A stretch of DNA of 22,401 bases from Methanobacteriota archaeon (GTDB lineage Archaea > Thermoplasmatota > Thermoplasmata > Methanomassiliicoccales > Methanomethylophilaceae): assembly GCA_029574055.1 (NCBI GenBank), contig JAKQBQ010000194.1, positions 1 to 22,401 on the forward strand. The letters run 5' to 3'. A model generated the notes under the pieces. That model made no database searches. It was not told the DNA's origin and was given only the letters and a program-made list of their open reading frames with translations. Both the position numbers and the translations under genes were made by a program. Positions 8,212 to 15,600 of this stretch are shown piece by piece. Within the stretch, counting starts at the first letter, position 1. Every line of letters begins with the position of its first letter.

Positions 8212-9351
8212 ATGCCGGGAGACTACTACGAGATACTGGGCGTCGCCAAGGACGCGTCGCAGGATGAGATAAAGAAGGCCTACAGGGCCCTCGCGAAGAA
8301 ATACCATCCCGACGTGACCGACCTCTCCAAAGAGGACGCGGAGGCCAAGTTCAAGGAGGTCTCGGAGGCATACGAAGTACTCTCCGACGAGGGCAAAAGG
8401 AAAACATACGACCAATACGGGCATGCAGGGGTGAACAGCCAGTTCAGCAACGGAGGGTTCTCCTGGGACGACTTCACCCATGCCGACGATATCAGCGATA
8501 TATTCGGGGATATCTTCGGCAGCATGTTCGGCGGAAGGAGGCAGCAGCAGAGGTCGAGGAACTCCCCCCGGCAGGGGGAGTCCCTCAGGTACGACATGGA
8601 GATAACGCTCCAAGACGTGCTGAAAGGGAAGACCGCAGAACTATCCATACCCCATACCATTTCCTGCGGGGACTGCAGGGGGACCGGCGGAAAGGACGGG
8701 AAGATCGAAACGTGCCAGACATGCGGAGGCGCCGGGCAGATGCAGAGAGTGAGCCGCACGCCCTTCGGCAACATGGTGTCGGTGAGCGACTGCTCCAACT
8801 GCAACGGAACGGGGACATCCTTCAAAGAAAGATGCCCCAAGTGCAGAGGGTCCGGAAAGGTCAGCATTTCTTCCAAGGTATCCGTGAACATCCCGAAGGG
8901 GGTGGAAGAGGAGATGAGGATCAGAGTGCCCGGGGCCGGGGACGCCGGATACAACGGAGGCCCGCCCGGGGATCTGATCGTCGTACTGCACATCAAGAAG
9001 GACAAGAACTTCGAAAGGGACGGGGCGAACCTCTGGTCCGAGGTCAACACAACATACCCCAAACTCGTGCTGGGAGGGGAGGAGACGGTCAAGACCATCG
9101 ATGGGGAGACCATCTCTTTAACAATACCGTCGGGAACCCAGGTCGGCGGCGTGCTGAGGATATCCGGCAAAGGCCTTCCCAAGATGAACCAGAGCTCGAG
9201 GGGGAACATGTTCGTGCGCGTCAAGATGGACGTCCCGAGCAAAACAACCCCGCTGGAAAAAGAACTGCTCATGAAATTGGATGACCAAGCGGGAAAGAAA
9301 TCGTCCGGCAAAGGCAGATCCAAATTCAGACAGAAATTGGACGAGCGCTGA
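8212..9351 (+). CDS. dnaJ: DnaJ, Hsp40 co-chaperone (type I)
   Basis: Cytoplasmic co-chaperone that delivers clients to DnaK and stimulates its ATPase. At 379 residues it has the full type I layout. Seen: the J domain from DYYEILGV at residue 4, with the catalytic HPD in KKYHPDV; a short Gly/Phe region with [11 protein letters not shown]; and four CxxCxGxG zinc motifs ([32 protein letters not shown]). The C-terminal substrate-binding beta domains and a basic tail follow. The ATG at 8212 is chosen because the J domain begins right after it; an ATG at 8208 is out of frame. It is the last gene of the grpE-dnaK-dnaJ run. Confidence 0.98.
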   Translation: MPGDYYEILGVAKDASQDEIKKAYRALAKKYHPDVTDLSKEDAEAKFKEVSEAYEVLSDEGKRKTYDQYGHAGVNSQFSNGGFSWDDFTHADDISDIFGDIFGSMFGGRRQQQRSRNSPRQGESLRYDMEITLQDVLKGKTAELSIPHTISCGDCRGTGGKDGKIETCQTCGGAGQMQRVSRTPFGNMVSVSDCSNCNGTGTSFKERCPKCRGSGKVSISSKVSVNIPKGVEEEMRIRVPGAGDAGYNGGPPGDLIVVLHIKKDKNFERDGANLWSEVNTTYPKLVLGGEETVKTIDGETISLTIPSGTQVGGVLRISGKGLPKMNQSSRGNMFVRVKMDVPSKTTPLEKELLMKLDDQAGKKSSGKGRSKFRQKLDER

Positions 9352-9356
9352 CATAG

Positions 9357-9363
9357 TTTAAAT
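9357..9363 (+). promoter_or_regulatory. TATA-like box upstream of the TerC gene
   Basis: TTTAAAT lies six bases after the dnaJ stop. Transcription would begin near 9385-9390, just at the Shine-Dalgarno-like AAAGGATGAGG. This suggests the membrane-protein gene has its own promoter rather than relying on read-through from the chaperone run. Confidence 0.4.
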
Positions 9364-9419
9364 CGTACTTTTGATATAATGAGTGAAAGGATGAGGATAT
9401 CACGATAGACACGCAGATA

Positions 9420-10322
9420 ATGTGGATCATTTTCGCCGTGGTCATAATCGTGATGTTCGCCGTCGACATGGGGATCCTCAACAGAGGGGCAAAACACGTC
9501 CCGGTCAAAAGGGCGCTGGGAATGACGGCGTTCTGGATAGGCCTGGCGATCGCGTTCGGCGTTATGATATATTTCGAGATGGGCTCCGCCACCGCCACGG
9601 AGTACTTCACAGCTTATGTCATAGAAGAGATGATGAGCGTTGACAATCTCTTTGTGTTCATCGTGATCTTCGGGTACTTCGCAGTGCCGGATGAATACCA
9701 GCACAAAGCGCTGTTCTACGGCATACTCGGAGCGTTCGCGTTCAGGGGGATATTCATCTTTGCCGGGGCGGGATTGCTGGATGCCTTCGACTGGATGATG
9801 TACATCTTCGGAGCGGTGCTGATTTACACTGCGATAAAGACCGTAACAAAGAAAGACGGCAGCAAGGACAGCAAGCTCGCGGACAGGCTGAGCAAGAGGT
9901 TCAACGTGTCTCCGGATTTCGACGGGGACAAGCTGTTCACCGTCCGCAACGGAGTGAGGATGATGACCCCGCTGTTTCTTTGCATAATCGTCATCGAGCT
10001 CACCGACATCATGTTCGCGTTCGACTCGATACCGGCGGTCTTGGCCATCACAACGGACAAGTTCATCGTCTATACGTCGAACATCTTCGCGATACTCGGC
10101 CTGAGGTCGCTGTTCTTCGCCATAAAGGGATCGCTGGAACACCTGGAGTATCTGAAGTACGGGTTGGGGATAATATTGGCGTTCATAGGCATCAAGATGC
10201 TCACCTCTGAGTATTTCCATATGGATGTGTTGTACTCGCTCGTTTTCATCCTGTCGGTGCTGACGGTGACGATCGTGATCTCGCTGTATATGAGGAAGAA
10301 GCAAAAGGCAGCGCCGGGATAA
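9420..10322 (+). CDS. terC: TerC-family integral membrane protein
   Basis: A 300-residue polytopic membrane protein of the TerC/Alx group, linked in bacteria to metal (notably manganese) handling and tellurite resistance; the archaeal substrate is unknown. Seen: about eight hydrophobic segments and the family's intramembrane acidic motifs: FAVDMGILNRG near residue 13, MSVDNLFVF near 75, and ELTDIMFAFDSIPAV near 195. A charged cytoplasmic loop sits in the middle and a basic tail RKKQKAAPG closes the protein. The start is doubtful. The best Shine-Dalgarno (AGGATGAGG, 9388-9396) lies some 23 bases before the ATG at 9420, which is far. The frame is open back to a stop at 9384 without another ATG, GTG or TTG. 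Confidence 0.92.
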   Translation: MWIIFAVVIIVMFAVDMGILNRGAKHVPVKRALGMTAFWIGLAIAFGVMIYFEMGSATATEYFTAYVIEEMMSVDNLFVFIVIFGYFAVPDEYQHKALFYGILGAFAFRGIFIFAGAGLLDAFDWMMYIFGAVLIYTAIKTVTKKDGSKDSKLADRLSKRFNVSPDFDGDKLFTVRNGVRMMTPLFLCIIVIELTDIMFAFDSIPAVLAITTDKFIVYTSNIFAILGLRSLFFAIKGSLEHLEYLKYGLGIILAFIGIKMLTSEYFHMDVLYSLVFILSVLTVTIVISLYMRKKQKAAPG

Positions 10323-10375
10323 TAACAGCGTAGAAATAGTCAATTAATGTCCAAAAAGATTAACCCAGGCGTTTC

Positions 10376-10394
10376 ACTTTCGGGTACTTTCGGG
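10376..10394. repeat. Tandem 9-bp direct repeat upstream of the methyltransferase promoter
   Basis: ACTTTCGGG occurs at 10376-10384 and again at 10386-10394, so the copies are one helical turn (10 bases) apart. They lie 16 bases before the TATA box of the restriction module. Same-face spacing suggests a binding site for a transcription factor controlling the module; this is inference. Confidence 0.45.
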
Positions 10395-10409
10395 CACCCC
10401 CCTCAAAAA

Positions 10410-10417
10410 GTTATATA
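10410..10417 (+). promoter_or_regulatory. TATA box of the restriction-modification module
   Basis: GTTATATA preceded by the A-rich BRE-like CAAAAA. Transcription would start near 10437-10440, giving a very short leader that begins almost at the Shine-Dalgarno AAGGA (10440-10444) before the ATG at 10451. Confidence 0.6.
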
Positions 10418-10450
10418 CTCTACAACGCATCGCTTTTCTAAGGAATAAAA

Positions 10451-11479
10451 ATGGATGCACTGACTCATGCGGAGAGCCGCTGCGGCCAGCAGTCAAAAAT
10501 TCCAGGCAGAAGGGAGAGCTATCTTGCCGGAAGTATGTTTGCAGGCATAGGCGGAATATGTCTGGCGTTTAAGAACGCAGGCGCAAAGATGGTTTGGGCA
10601 AATGAAATAGATTCGGATGCCTGCAGCACATATCGTGCTTACTTTGGAGACGAATATCTCGTAGAAGGCGATGTAAAGAAGATCAGAGCAGAAGATATAC
10701 CGGACATGGACATATTAACTGCCGGATTTCCATGCCAGGCCTTCTCGGTGGCAGGATACAGAAAGGGATTTGATGATGATAGGGGCGTATTATTCTACGA
10801 AATCGTCCGGATACTTGAAGCAAAACGACCCAGAGCGGTTTTCATAGAGAATGTCAAAAACCTGGTAAGGCATGATAATGGAAGAACATTTAAGATAATA
10901 TGCGAAGCCCTCGATAGTATCGGGTACAGGGATCCGGATCACCGCATATTTAACACGAAAGAATACGGCAATATACCTCAGAACAGAGAAAGAGTGTACA
11001 TCGTTGCATTCAGGGACAAAAGAGATGCAGCGAATTTTTCATGGCCGGAGCCGGTCAAGCTGGAGAGGAAGATCGAGTCAATAACAAATCCTCAGACGGA
11101 AGCAGACGAGGCTCTATACTACAGAGAAGGCTCAAGATACTACGACATGCTGAATGAAAAAATGCACAGGAAAGACACAGTCTATCAGCTGCGCCGCACC
11201 TATGTCAGAGAAAATAAGGGAGATGTCTGTCCCACTCTGACGGCCAATATGGGGGGCGGAGGGCACAATGTGCCGCTGATCCGCGACAATCACGGCATAA
11301 GAAAACTTTCCCCGGAAGAGTGTCTCGAACTGCAGGGATTCCCTAACAAGTTCAAGTTCTCAGAAGATATTTCGAGATCGAGCAAGTACAAACAAGCAGG
11401 CAATTCTGTTTCTGTACCCGTCGTCCAAAGCATTGCGGTAAAGATTCTTGATGCCTTTGAGAAGACGGACGCAGAGTGA
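10451..11479 (+). CDS. DNA (cytosine-5) methyltransferase of a restriction-modification module
   Basis: Transfers a methyl group from S-adenosylmethionine to C5 of cytosine in a specific DNA site, protecting host DNA from the partner nuclease. Seen in 342 residues: motif I MFAGIGGICLAF at 29-40 (cofactor loop), motif IV GFPCQAFSV at 92-100 with catalytic Cys95, motif VI ENV at 133-135, and motif VIII QNRERVYIVAF at 177-187. The target-recognition region follows (about 200-290, with TLTANMGGGG), then motifs IX-X ending AGNSVSVPVV near 316. All catalytic motifs are present, so it should be active. The recognition sequence cannot be read from the sequence. AAGGA sits six bases before the ATG. 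It overlaps or abuts the probable endonuclease gene. Confidence 0.96.
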   Translation: MDALTHAESRCGQQSKIPGRRESYLAGSMFAGIGGICLAFKNAGAKMVWANEIDSDACSTYRAYFGDEYLVEGDVKKIRAEDIPDMDILTAGFPCQAFSVAGYRKGFDDDRGVLFYEIVRILEAKRPRAVFIENVKNLVRHDNGRTFKIICEALDSIGYRDPDHRIFNTKEYGNIPQNRERVYIVAFRDKRDAANFSWPEPVKLERKIESITNPQTEADEALYYREGSRYYDMLNEKMHRKDTVYQLRRTYVRENKGDVCPTLTANMGGGGHNVPLIRDNHGIRKLSPEECLELQGFPNKFKFSEDISRSSKYKQAGNSVSVPVVQSIAVKILDAFEKTDAE

Positions 11480-12657
11480 CAGCCATGCTGATAGACAGGT
11501 TGCCGAAGGAAAAAGTCGAAAAATACACAGACCTTATCCAGGTGGCGTGTTCCCTGTCAAAACTGTTTTCAGACAGCGATAAGCCGTACATTGCATACAG
11601 ACTGACTGAGAACCTTTTCTGCGAGTGTCTCGGAGCAGAGAACGTTTCGCGTGCTGATTGTTCCATTGACGCGAAAGTAGGCAGCGTCGGTGTAGGCATC
11701 AAAACGTTTGTTGAGACAGGTATAAAAAAAGCACAGCCTCAGAAGATAGCGGAATTCAACAAAGACAGTAGTTCTTTTTTTGCGCTCTCCGATGAAGACT
11801 TAGTGAAAAAAGTATCCGAATTAAGAAACAAACGGCTGGAGTTCACTAAAAGAAATTATGGAGTATCCTCTTTGATATACCACTGTATAACAAGAGATGC
11901 CGGCTCTGTTAGGATCACCGAGTTGAATATGGATCCCATAGACACAGAAAAAATCAGGGTTTTAAAGAGCGGCGAGAACAACACCATTCTTTTTACAGAC
12001 GGGAACCACAGATATAGATTCTACAGATCGAAGAGCACCCTCTACATGGAATTCGACCTATCTCGATCGGTTATTGATTTTGGAGTAAGCATACTCGAAG
12101 ACCCATTTGATGTACTCGGAGAAATCGCGGGAATGATACCGGGCCGGAAGAAAGCGGTCGTAAGGCAGTTTATCATGTTGCCGTTATTCTCTGTGAAGAA
12201 AGGCATAAGATATGTGCCGGAACGCAGCGGCCTCAATCAGTGGAATGCACGCGGGAGACGTAGGAGCAGCGATGAGGTTTACATTCCTATACCTGCCGAG
12301 ACTCATAAAAAGTTTCCAGGATTCTTCCCGCCTAGAGATAAGCCGTTCGTTCTAAGGCTGCCGGACGGCGGCGAGTTATCAGCAAAGATATGCCAGGATA
12401 ATGAAAAGGCACTAATGTCAAATCCAAATTCTGCACTTGGAGAATGGATACTAAGAAGAGTTTTGGAGCTCCCGCCCGGCGAACTGATCACAATCGAGAC
12501 GCTGGAAGAATTGGGTATAGATCATGTTTCGATAGTAAAGAATGATGAGAATGATTACTCCATAGACTTCACAATTTTTAGCGAAGGCGAGCTGGAGATC
12601 GACAAACCAGCCGGTGTTGCAGGCGGCAGCACGATCCAAACAAAACTTTCCGGCTGA
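11476..12657 (+). CDS. Probable restriction endonuclease with NgoFVII/BfiI-type B3-like C-terminal domain
   Basis: Very likely the restriction partner of the preceding methyltransferase, cutting unmethylated sites. Seen: the C-terminal half (about residues 248-368), from SGLNQWNARGRR and VYIPIP through DNEKALMSNPNSALGEWILR to ELGIDHVSI, matches what I know of the NgoFVII-type C-terminal region, whose B3-like fold binds DNA specifically. The N-terminal half does not show the phospholipase-D HxK catalytic motif of BfiI/NgoAVII. Instead ENLFCECLG (45-53), D61, D65 and GVGIKTF (72-78) resemble a PD-(D/E)xK-like core with Lys76; this is my reading, not proven. The GTG at 11476 overlaps the methyltransferase stop as GTGA; an ATG at 11485 is equally plausible. 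The nuclease mechanism is the least certain part. Confidence 0.82.
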   Translation: MTAMLIDRLPKEKVEKYTDLIQVACSLSKLFSDSDKPYIAYRLTENLFCECLGAENVSRADCSIDAKVGSVGVGIKTFVETGIKKAQPQKIAEFNKDSSSFFALSDEDLVKKVSELRNKRLEFTKRNYGVSSLIYHCITRDAGSVRITELNMDPIDTEKIRVLKSGENNTILFTDGNHRYRFYRSKSTLYMEFDLSRSVIDFGVSILEDPFDVLGEIAGMIPGRKKAVVRQFIMLPLFSVKKGIRYVPERSGLNQWNARGRRRSSDEVYIPIPAETHKKFPGFFPPRDKPFVLRLPDGGELSAKICQDNEKALMSNPNSALGEWILRRVLELPPGELITIETLEELGIDHVSIVKNDENDYSIDFTIFSEGELEIDKPAGVAGGSTIQTKLSG

Positions 12658-12668
12658 ATCGTAAAAAG

Positions 12669-12676
12669 CTTATTTT
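12669..12676 (+). promoter_or_regulatory. TATA-like box of the Vsr gene
   Basis: CTTATTTT, preceded by AAAAAG, is centred about 25 bases before the ATG at 12697. This suggests a separate leaderless transcript for the Vsr gene, although it follows the endonuclease by only 39 bases. Confidence 0.4.
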
Positions 12677-12696
12677 CTGCCCGCCTTCTTTATCCA

Positions 12697-13131
12697 ATGG
12701 ATAACCTTACTCCGGAGCAACGCAAAAAGTCGATGTCTGCAATAAGATCAAAAGACACGTCGATAGAGTCCATTTTGAGGAAAGAGCTTTGGGGGAGAGG
12801 TATTCGTTATAGAAAAAACTACAATAGGCTTCCCGGCAAACCAGATATTGTGTTTATCGGAAAAAGGGTGGCAGTATTCTGCGACAGCGAGTTCTGGCAC
12901 GGATACGAATGGGAAAACAGGAAAAACACGATCAAAACGAATAGGGGATACTGGATACCAAAGATAGAACGAAACATGGAACGCGACCGCGAAGTGGAAG
13001 CTGAGTTGGAAGAATTAGGATACACTGTCTTAAGATTCTGGGGAGCGCAGATAAAAAAAGATGCAAGCGGGTGCGCAGACATTATTGAAAGGGTGCTGGA
13101 GCAGGTAGAAACTCTGTCACGCAGGAACTAA
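12697..13131 (+). CDS. vsr: Very short patch repair (Vsr-type) endonuclease without the zinc site
   Basis: Vsr enzymes nick beside T:G mismatches formed when 5-methylcytosine deaminates, so they accompany C5 methyltransferases, as here. Seen in 144 residues: the N-terminal MSAIRSKDTSIE with Glu24, GKPDIVF with Asp50 (the E. coli Asp51 equivalent), EFWHGYEW with His68 (E. coli His69), and WIPKIERNMERD. Odd: the four E. coli zinc ligands Cys66, His71, Cys73 and Cys117 align to Glu65, Tyr70, Trp72 and an Ala in FWGA, so the structural zinc site is absent. His64 of E. coli aligns to Asp63. The frame is intact and the catalytic Asp and one His remain, so it is probably functional. The related restriction-nuclease role of some Vsr-like proteins is an alternative. 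Confidence 0.93.
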   Translation: MDNLTPEQRKKSMSAIRSKDTSIESILRKELWGRGIRYRKNYNRLPGKPDIVFIGKRVAVFCDSEFWHGYEWENRKNTIKTNRGYWIPKIERNMERDREVEAELEELGYTVLRFWGAQIKKDASGCADIIERVLEQVETLSRRN

Positions 13132-13164
13132 TCTTGTTAGGTTTGACAGGATTGAATTGATAGG

Positions 13165-13947
13165 TTATTTATTGAAAATAGATTCGTTATGGTATCTCAG
13201 CAATTCTTTGTCAGGAACGAACTTCGCAGGCATATTGATGGTGCAGTCTTCGTAAATGCCGAAAAATTTCTCATAAACATCGCGATCCACGCTTTTTCTC
13301 AATGATCCGGAAAGAACGACCTTAAGATCCTCTGCTCCGATCGTTATGAATCCTTTATCGAAGGCGCGGTCGTGAAGCGCGTTCAGACACGAGCCGTTCC
13401 GGGGATTCGTCCTTTCTGTACGCGGATCGCTGTCCTTCCACGGCTTGATATGGCTGGCCACCAGCAGGCTCTTTTCTTCAATGCCGGTGATGCAGCACCG
13501 TTCGCCGTATGATGATAATACAGCCTTTCTAAAGAATGACTGGTTCCTGCGGGCTGTTATTATCTGTTCTTTTTCCCATCCGATCGGAAATGCTTCGAAC
13601 GAGTCCGTCCCGTCTATTATAAGCTCGCCTGACTCGTAACCGTATGTGTCGGCCATGATGGCGTCTGCCTCCAAAACAAGTCTTTCCATATCATTCGAGA
13701 ACTCATCCCATATTTCTTTGACATTCTTCCCCCAATGCTCAAGCCCCTTCTTACCGTCCTTTGTGTATTCGGAGTCGCAGCTCGCATAGTTGCCGAGCCT
13801 TCTGCTGACTGCACCCGGGGTTCTTCCGATAAGCTTTGCCGTAGTGATTACTTCCGGATTCAAGGAATGCATTTTTCCATATGGGAGTTCGCTATACAAC
13901 TTGAACACGACAATCATCTGGTCTCTTGTCCACGTATCGCGAGCCAC
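13165..13947 (-). CDS. HNH endonuclease, defence-associated type
   Basis: Probable metal-dependent DNA endonuclease of 260 residues. Seen: an N-terminal helical domain with TWTRDQ (5-10) and IGRTPGAVSRRLGNY (40-54), which reads like a small DNA-binding helix-turn-helix, followed by a linker. The HNH core has CCITG (151-155), ASHIKPW (164-170, His166) and NPRNGSCLNALHDRAFDKG (181-199, His192 and Asp193), the HNH_2-type pattern. The start is a GTG at 13947; an ATG at 13917 would delete the conserved TWTRDQ. An AACTATAAC box at 13971-13979 is centred about 28 bases upstream, which fits a leaderless GTG start. The gene converges on vsr with a 33-base gap. A stand-alone modification-dependent nuclease or an accessory of the restriction module are both possible. 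Confidence 0.88.
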   Translation of the reverse strand: MARDTWTRDQMIVVFKLYSELPYGKMHSLNPEVITTAKLIGRTPGAVSRRLGNYASCDSEYTKDGKKGLEHWGKNVKEIWDEFSNDMERLVLEADAIMADTYGYESGELIIDGTDSFEAFPIGWEKEQIITARRNQSFFRKAVLSSYGERCCITGIEEKSLLVASHIKPWKDSDPRTERTNPRNGSCLNALHDRAFDKGFITIGAEDLKVVLSGSLRKSVDRDVYEKFFGIYEDCTINMPAKFVPDKELLRYHNESIFNK

Positions 13948-13970
13948 GGATGGGAAACCGTGTGGGAACT

Positions 13971-13979
13971 GTTATAGTT
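13971..13979 (-). promoter_or_regulatory. TATA-like box of the HNH endonuclease gene
   Basis: On the minus strand this reads AACTATAAC, centred about 28 bases before the GTG start at 13947. It supports the GTG start and a leaderless transcript. Confidence 0.4.
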
Positions 13980-14103
13980 GCCGGTGAGAACTCGGGCATA
14001 CTCTATCCATCCGGCACCATGGTCGTTATTTTGATAATGCGGTCTATCTCATCTTTATGGCAGAGTTTCACCAGAGCAGACGCATGTTGAGAGAAATTAA
14101 AGG

Positions 14104-14186
14104 CGCCGAGGAGGAGATTCGAACTCCCGAGGCGTGACGCCAGCGGTTTTCGAGACCGCCACCTTACCGGACTAGATTACCTCGGC
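14104..14186 (-). tRNA. tRNA-Ser (anticodon CGA)
   Basis: Read on the minus strand, the acceptor stem GCCGAGG pairs with CCTCGGC, with discriminator G. The anticodon stem GCGGT/ACCGC encloses the 7-base loop CTCGAAA, giving anticodon CGA, which reads serine UCG codons. An extended variable arm (TGGCGTCACGCC) and T-loop TTCGAAT are present, as required for a class II serine tRNA of 83 bases. CCA is not encoded: CCT follows the discriminator. No intron is seen. Confidence 0.95.
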
Positions 14187-14210
14187 TTGGTTCAAGCAAT
14201 CAAGTTATTC

Positions 14211-14218
14211 TATTTAAA
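14211..14218 (-). promoter_or_regulatory. TATA box of tRNA-Ser
   Basis: On the minus strand this reads TTTAAATA, centred about 28 bases before the tRNA 5' end at 14186, the normal archaeal spacing. Confidence 0.6.
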
Positions 14219-14240
14219 ACATCATTCCGAAAATCAAATC

Positions 14241-14248
14241 TTAATATC
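14241..14248 (+). promoter_or_regulatory. TATA-like box of the proA-proB operon
   Basis: TTAATATC, preceded by AAATC, is centred about 27 bases before the proA ATG at 14272, so the transcript would start at or within a few bases of the start codon. It lies back-to-back with the tRNA-Ser promoter. Confidence 0.45.
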
Positions 14249-14271
14249 TGAATATCATAGGGTGTTGTATC

Positions 14272-15594
14272 ATGTCTCAGGTCATATCGGACATTAAGAA
14301 GGCTAAGTCCGCATCTTTGGTGCTCGCAACTCTCGATACAGAGACGAAGAACAATGCCCTGAAGGCAATGGCAAAGGCGTTGGACAAGAACAAGAAAAAG
14401 ATCCTGGAAGCCAATGCTAAAGACGTTTCTAAAGCAGAGAAGATAGCAGAAAAAGGCGAATTGTCCGATTCTCTTGTGAAGAGGCTGAAGGTCAACGACG
14501 AGAAGATATCCGGGATGATCGACGGGATAAAGGACGTTATAAAACTTGAGGATCCGGTCGGAGAGACGATCTCAACTATCAAGCTCGATGAAGGGCTGGT
14601 GTTGTATCAGATCAAATGCCCGATAGGTATGCTCGGAGTGATATTCGAGTCTCGTCCGGATGTTGTTCCACAGATCCTATCTCTTTGCCTCAAGAGCGGC
14701 AACGGCGTGGCCTTTAAGGGAGGTTCAGAGGCATTCTATTCCAATAGGGTCCTATTCGATGTGCTGACGAATGCAGCTGCCTCCGCGGGCGTCCCGAAAG
14801 AGGCGTTTGTGCTAATGGAGACAAGAGCGGACATCAATCAGATACTTGAGATGCACGAGCACATAGATCTCCTGATCCCTAGAGGTTCATACGAGTTTGT
14901 CAAATACATTCAGAACAACACAAAGATTCCGGTGCTTGGTCATTCTTCGGGGATATGCCACATATACGTCGACGACGAAGCAGACATCGATCTGGCACTT
15001 GCGGTCACGTTAGATTCAAAGATACAATATCCGGCCGTTTGCAATGCTGTTGAGACACTTCTCGTGAACTCAAAGATAGCCGACAGATTCCTTCCGAGAA
15101 TGGTCAAATTATTCATAGATAACAACGTGGAAATAAGGGTCGACAAGAGGGCAAAAAAGTCAATTCCGAAGGATGTCTCGGTCATTGACGCGAAGGAAGA
15201 GGATTGGGACGCTGAGTACAACGACATGATAATATCGATCGCGACAGTCGATGGCTTGGAAGAAGCGATCGCTTTCATCAATAAGCACGGGTCGCATCAC
15301 ACGGACGCGATCATCACCATGAACAAAGACAAACAATCTGAGTTCGTAAGGTCGGTGGATTCTGCTGACGTTTTTATCAACGCGTCGACCAGATTCGCTG
15401 ACGGATTCAGATACGGAAGGGGCGCTGAAGTAGGGATAAGCACGAACAAGATCCACTCAAGAGGCCCGGTCGGTATGGAAGGACTGATGATCTACAAGTA
15501 CGTGCTCATAGGGAATGGACAAGTTGTAAAAGACTATGTCGGAAAGGACGCAAAGAAATATATCCACAAGAGATTAAATCAGAAATATCAGTGA
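14272..15594 (+). CDS. proA: Glutamate-5-semialdehyde dehydrogenase (gamma-glutamyl phosphate reductase)
   Basis: Second step of proline synthesis: NADPH-dependent reduction of gamma-glutamyl phosphate to glutamate-5-semialdehyde in the cytoplasm. Seen in 440 residues, slightly longer than the roughly 417 of E. coli: the N-terminal helical segment, PIGMLGVIFESRPDV near 120-134, the nucleotide-site region LKSGNGVAFKGGSEA, the catalytic cysteine in YPAVCNAVETLLV near residue 257, and the end block RGPVGMEGLMIYKYVLIG. All typical motifs are present. The start is set by ATG at 14272 with a TATA-like box about 27 bases upstream. proB follows after six bases. Many archaea lack proA/proB, so a bacterial origin is plausible (inference). 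Confidence 0.97.
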   Translation: MSQVISDIKKAKSASLVLATLDTETKNNALKAMAKALDKNKKKILEANAKDVSKAEKIAEKGELSDSLVKRLKVNDEKISGMIDGIKDVIKLEDPVGETISTIKLDEGLVLYQIKCPIGMLGVIFESRPDVVPQILSLCLKSGNGVAFKGGSEAFYSNRVLFDVLTNAAASAGVPKEAFVLMETRADINQILEMHEHIDLLIPRGSYEFVKYIQNNTKIPVLGHSSGICHIYVDDEADIDLALAVTLDSKIQYPAVCNAVETLLVNSKIADRFLPRMVKLFIDNNVEIRVDKRAKKSIPKDVSVIDAKEEDWDAEYNDMIISIATVDGLEEAIAFINKHGSHHTDAIITMNKDKQSEFVRSVDSADVFINASTRFADGFRYGRGAEVGISTNKIHSRGPVGMEGLMIYKYVLIGNGQVVKDYVGKDAKKYIHKRLNQKYQ

Positions 15595-15600
15595 TGGCAC

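Noticed and set aside
8280..10343. A 687-codon open frame on the minus strand opposite dnaJ and terC
   Set aside because: It is antisense to two clearly real genes, is low-complexity, rich in His, Arg and Asp in one half and Ser and Pro in the other, and shows no family motif. It is a by-product of codon bias in the real genes.
12697..13131. Vsr gene as a decayed pseudogene
   Set aside because: Although the zinc ligands are gone, the frame is intact and the key Asp, one His and the flanking motifs are kept, which argues for a functional variant.
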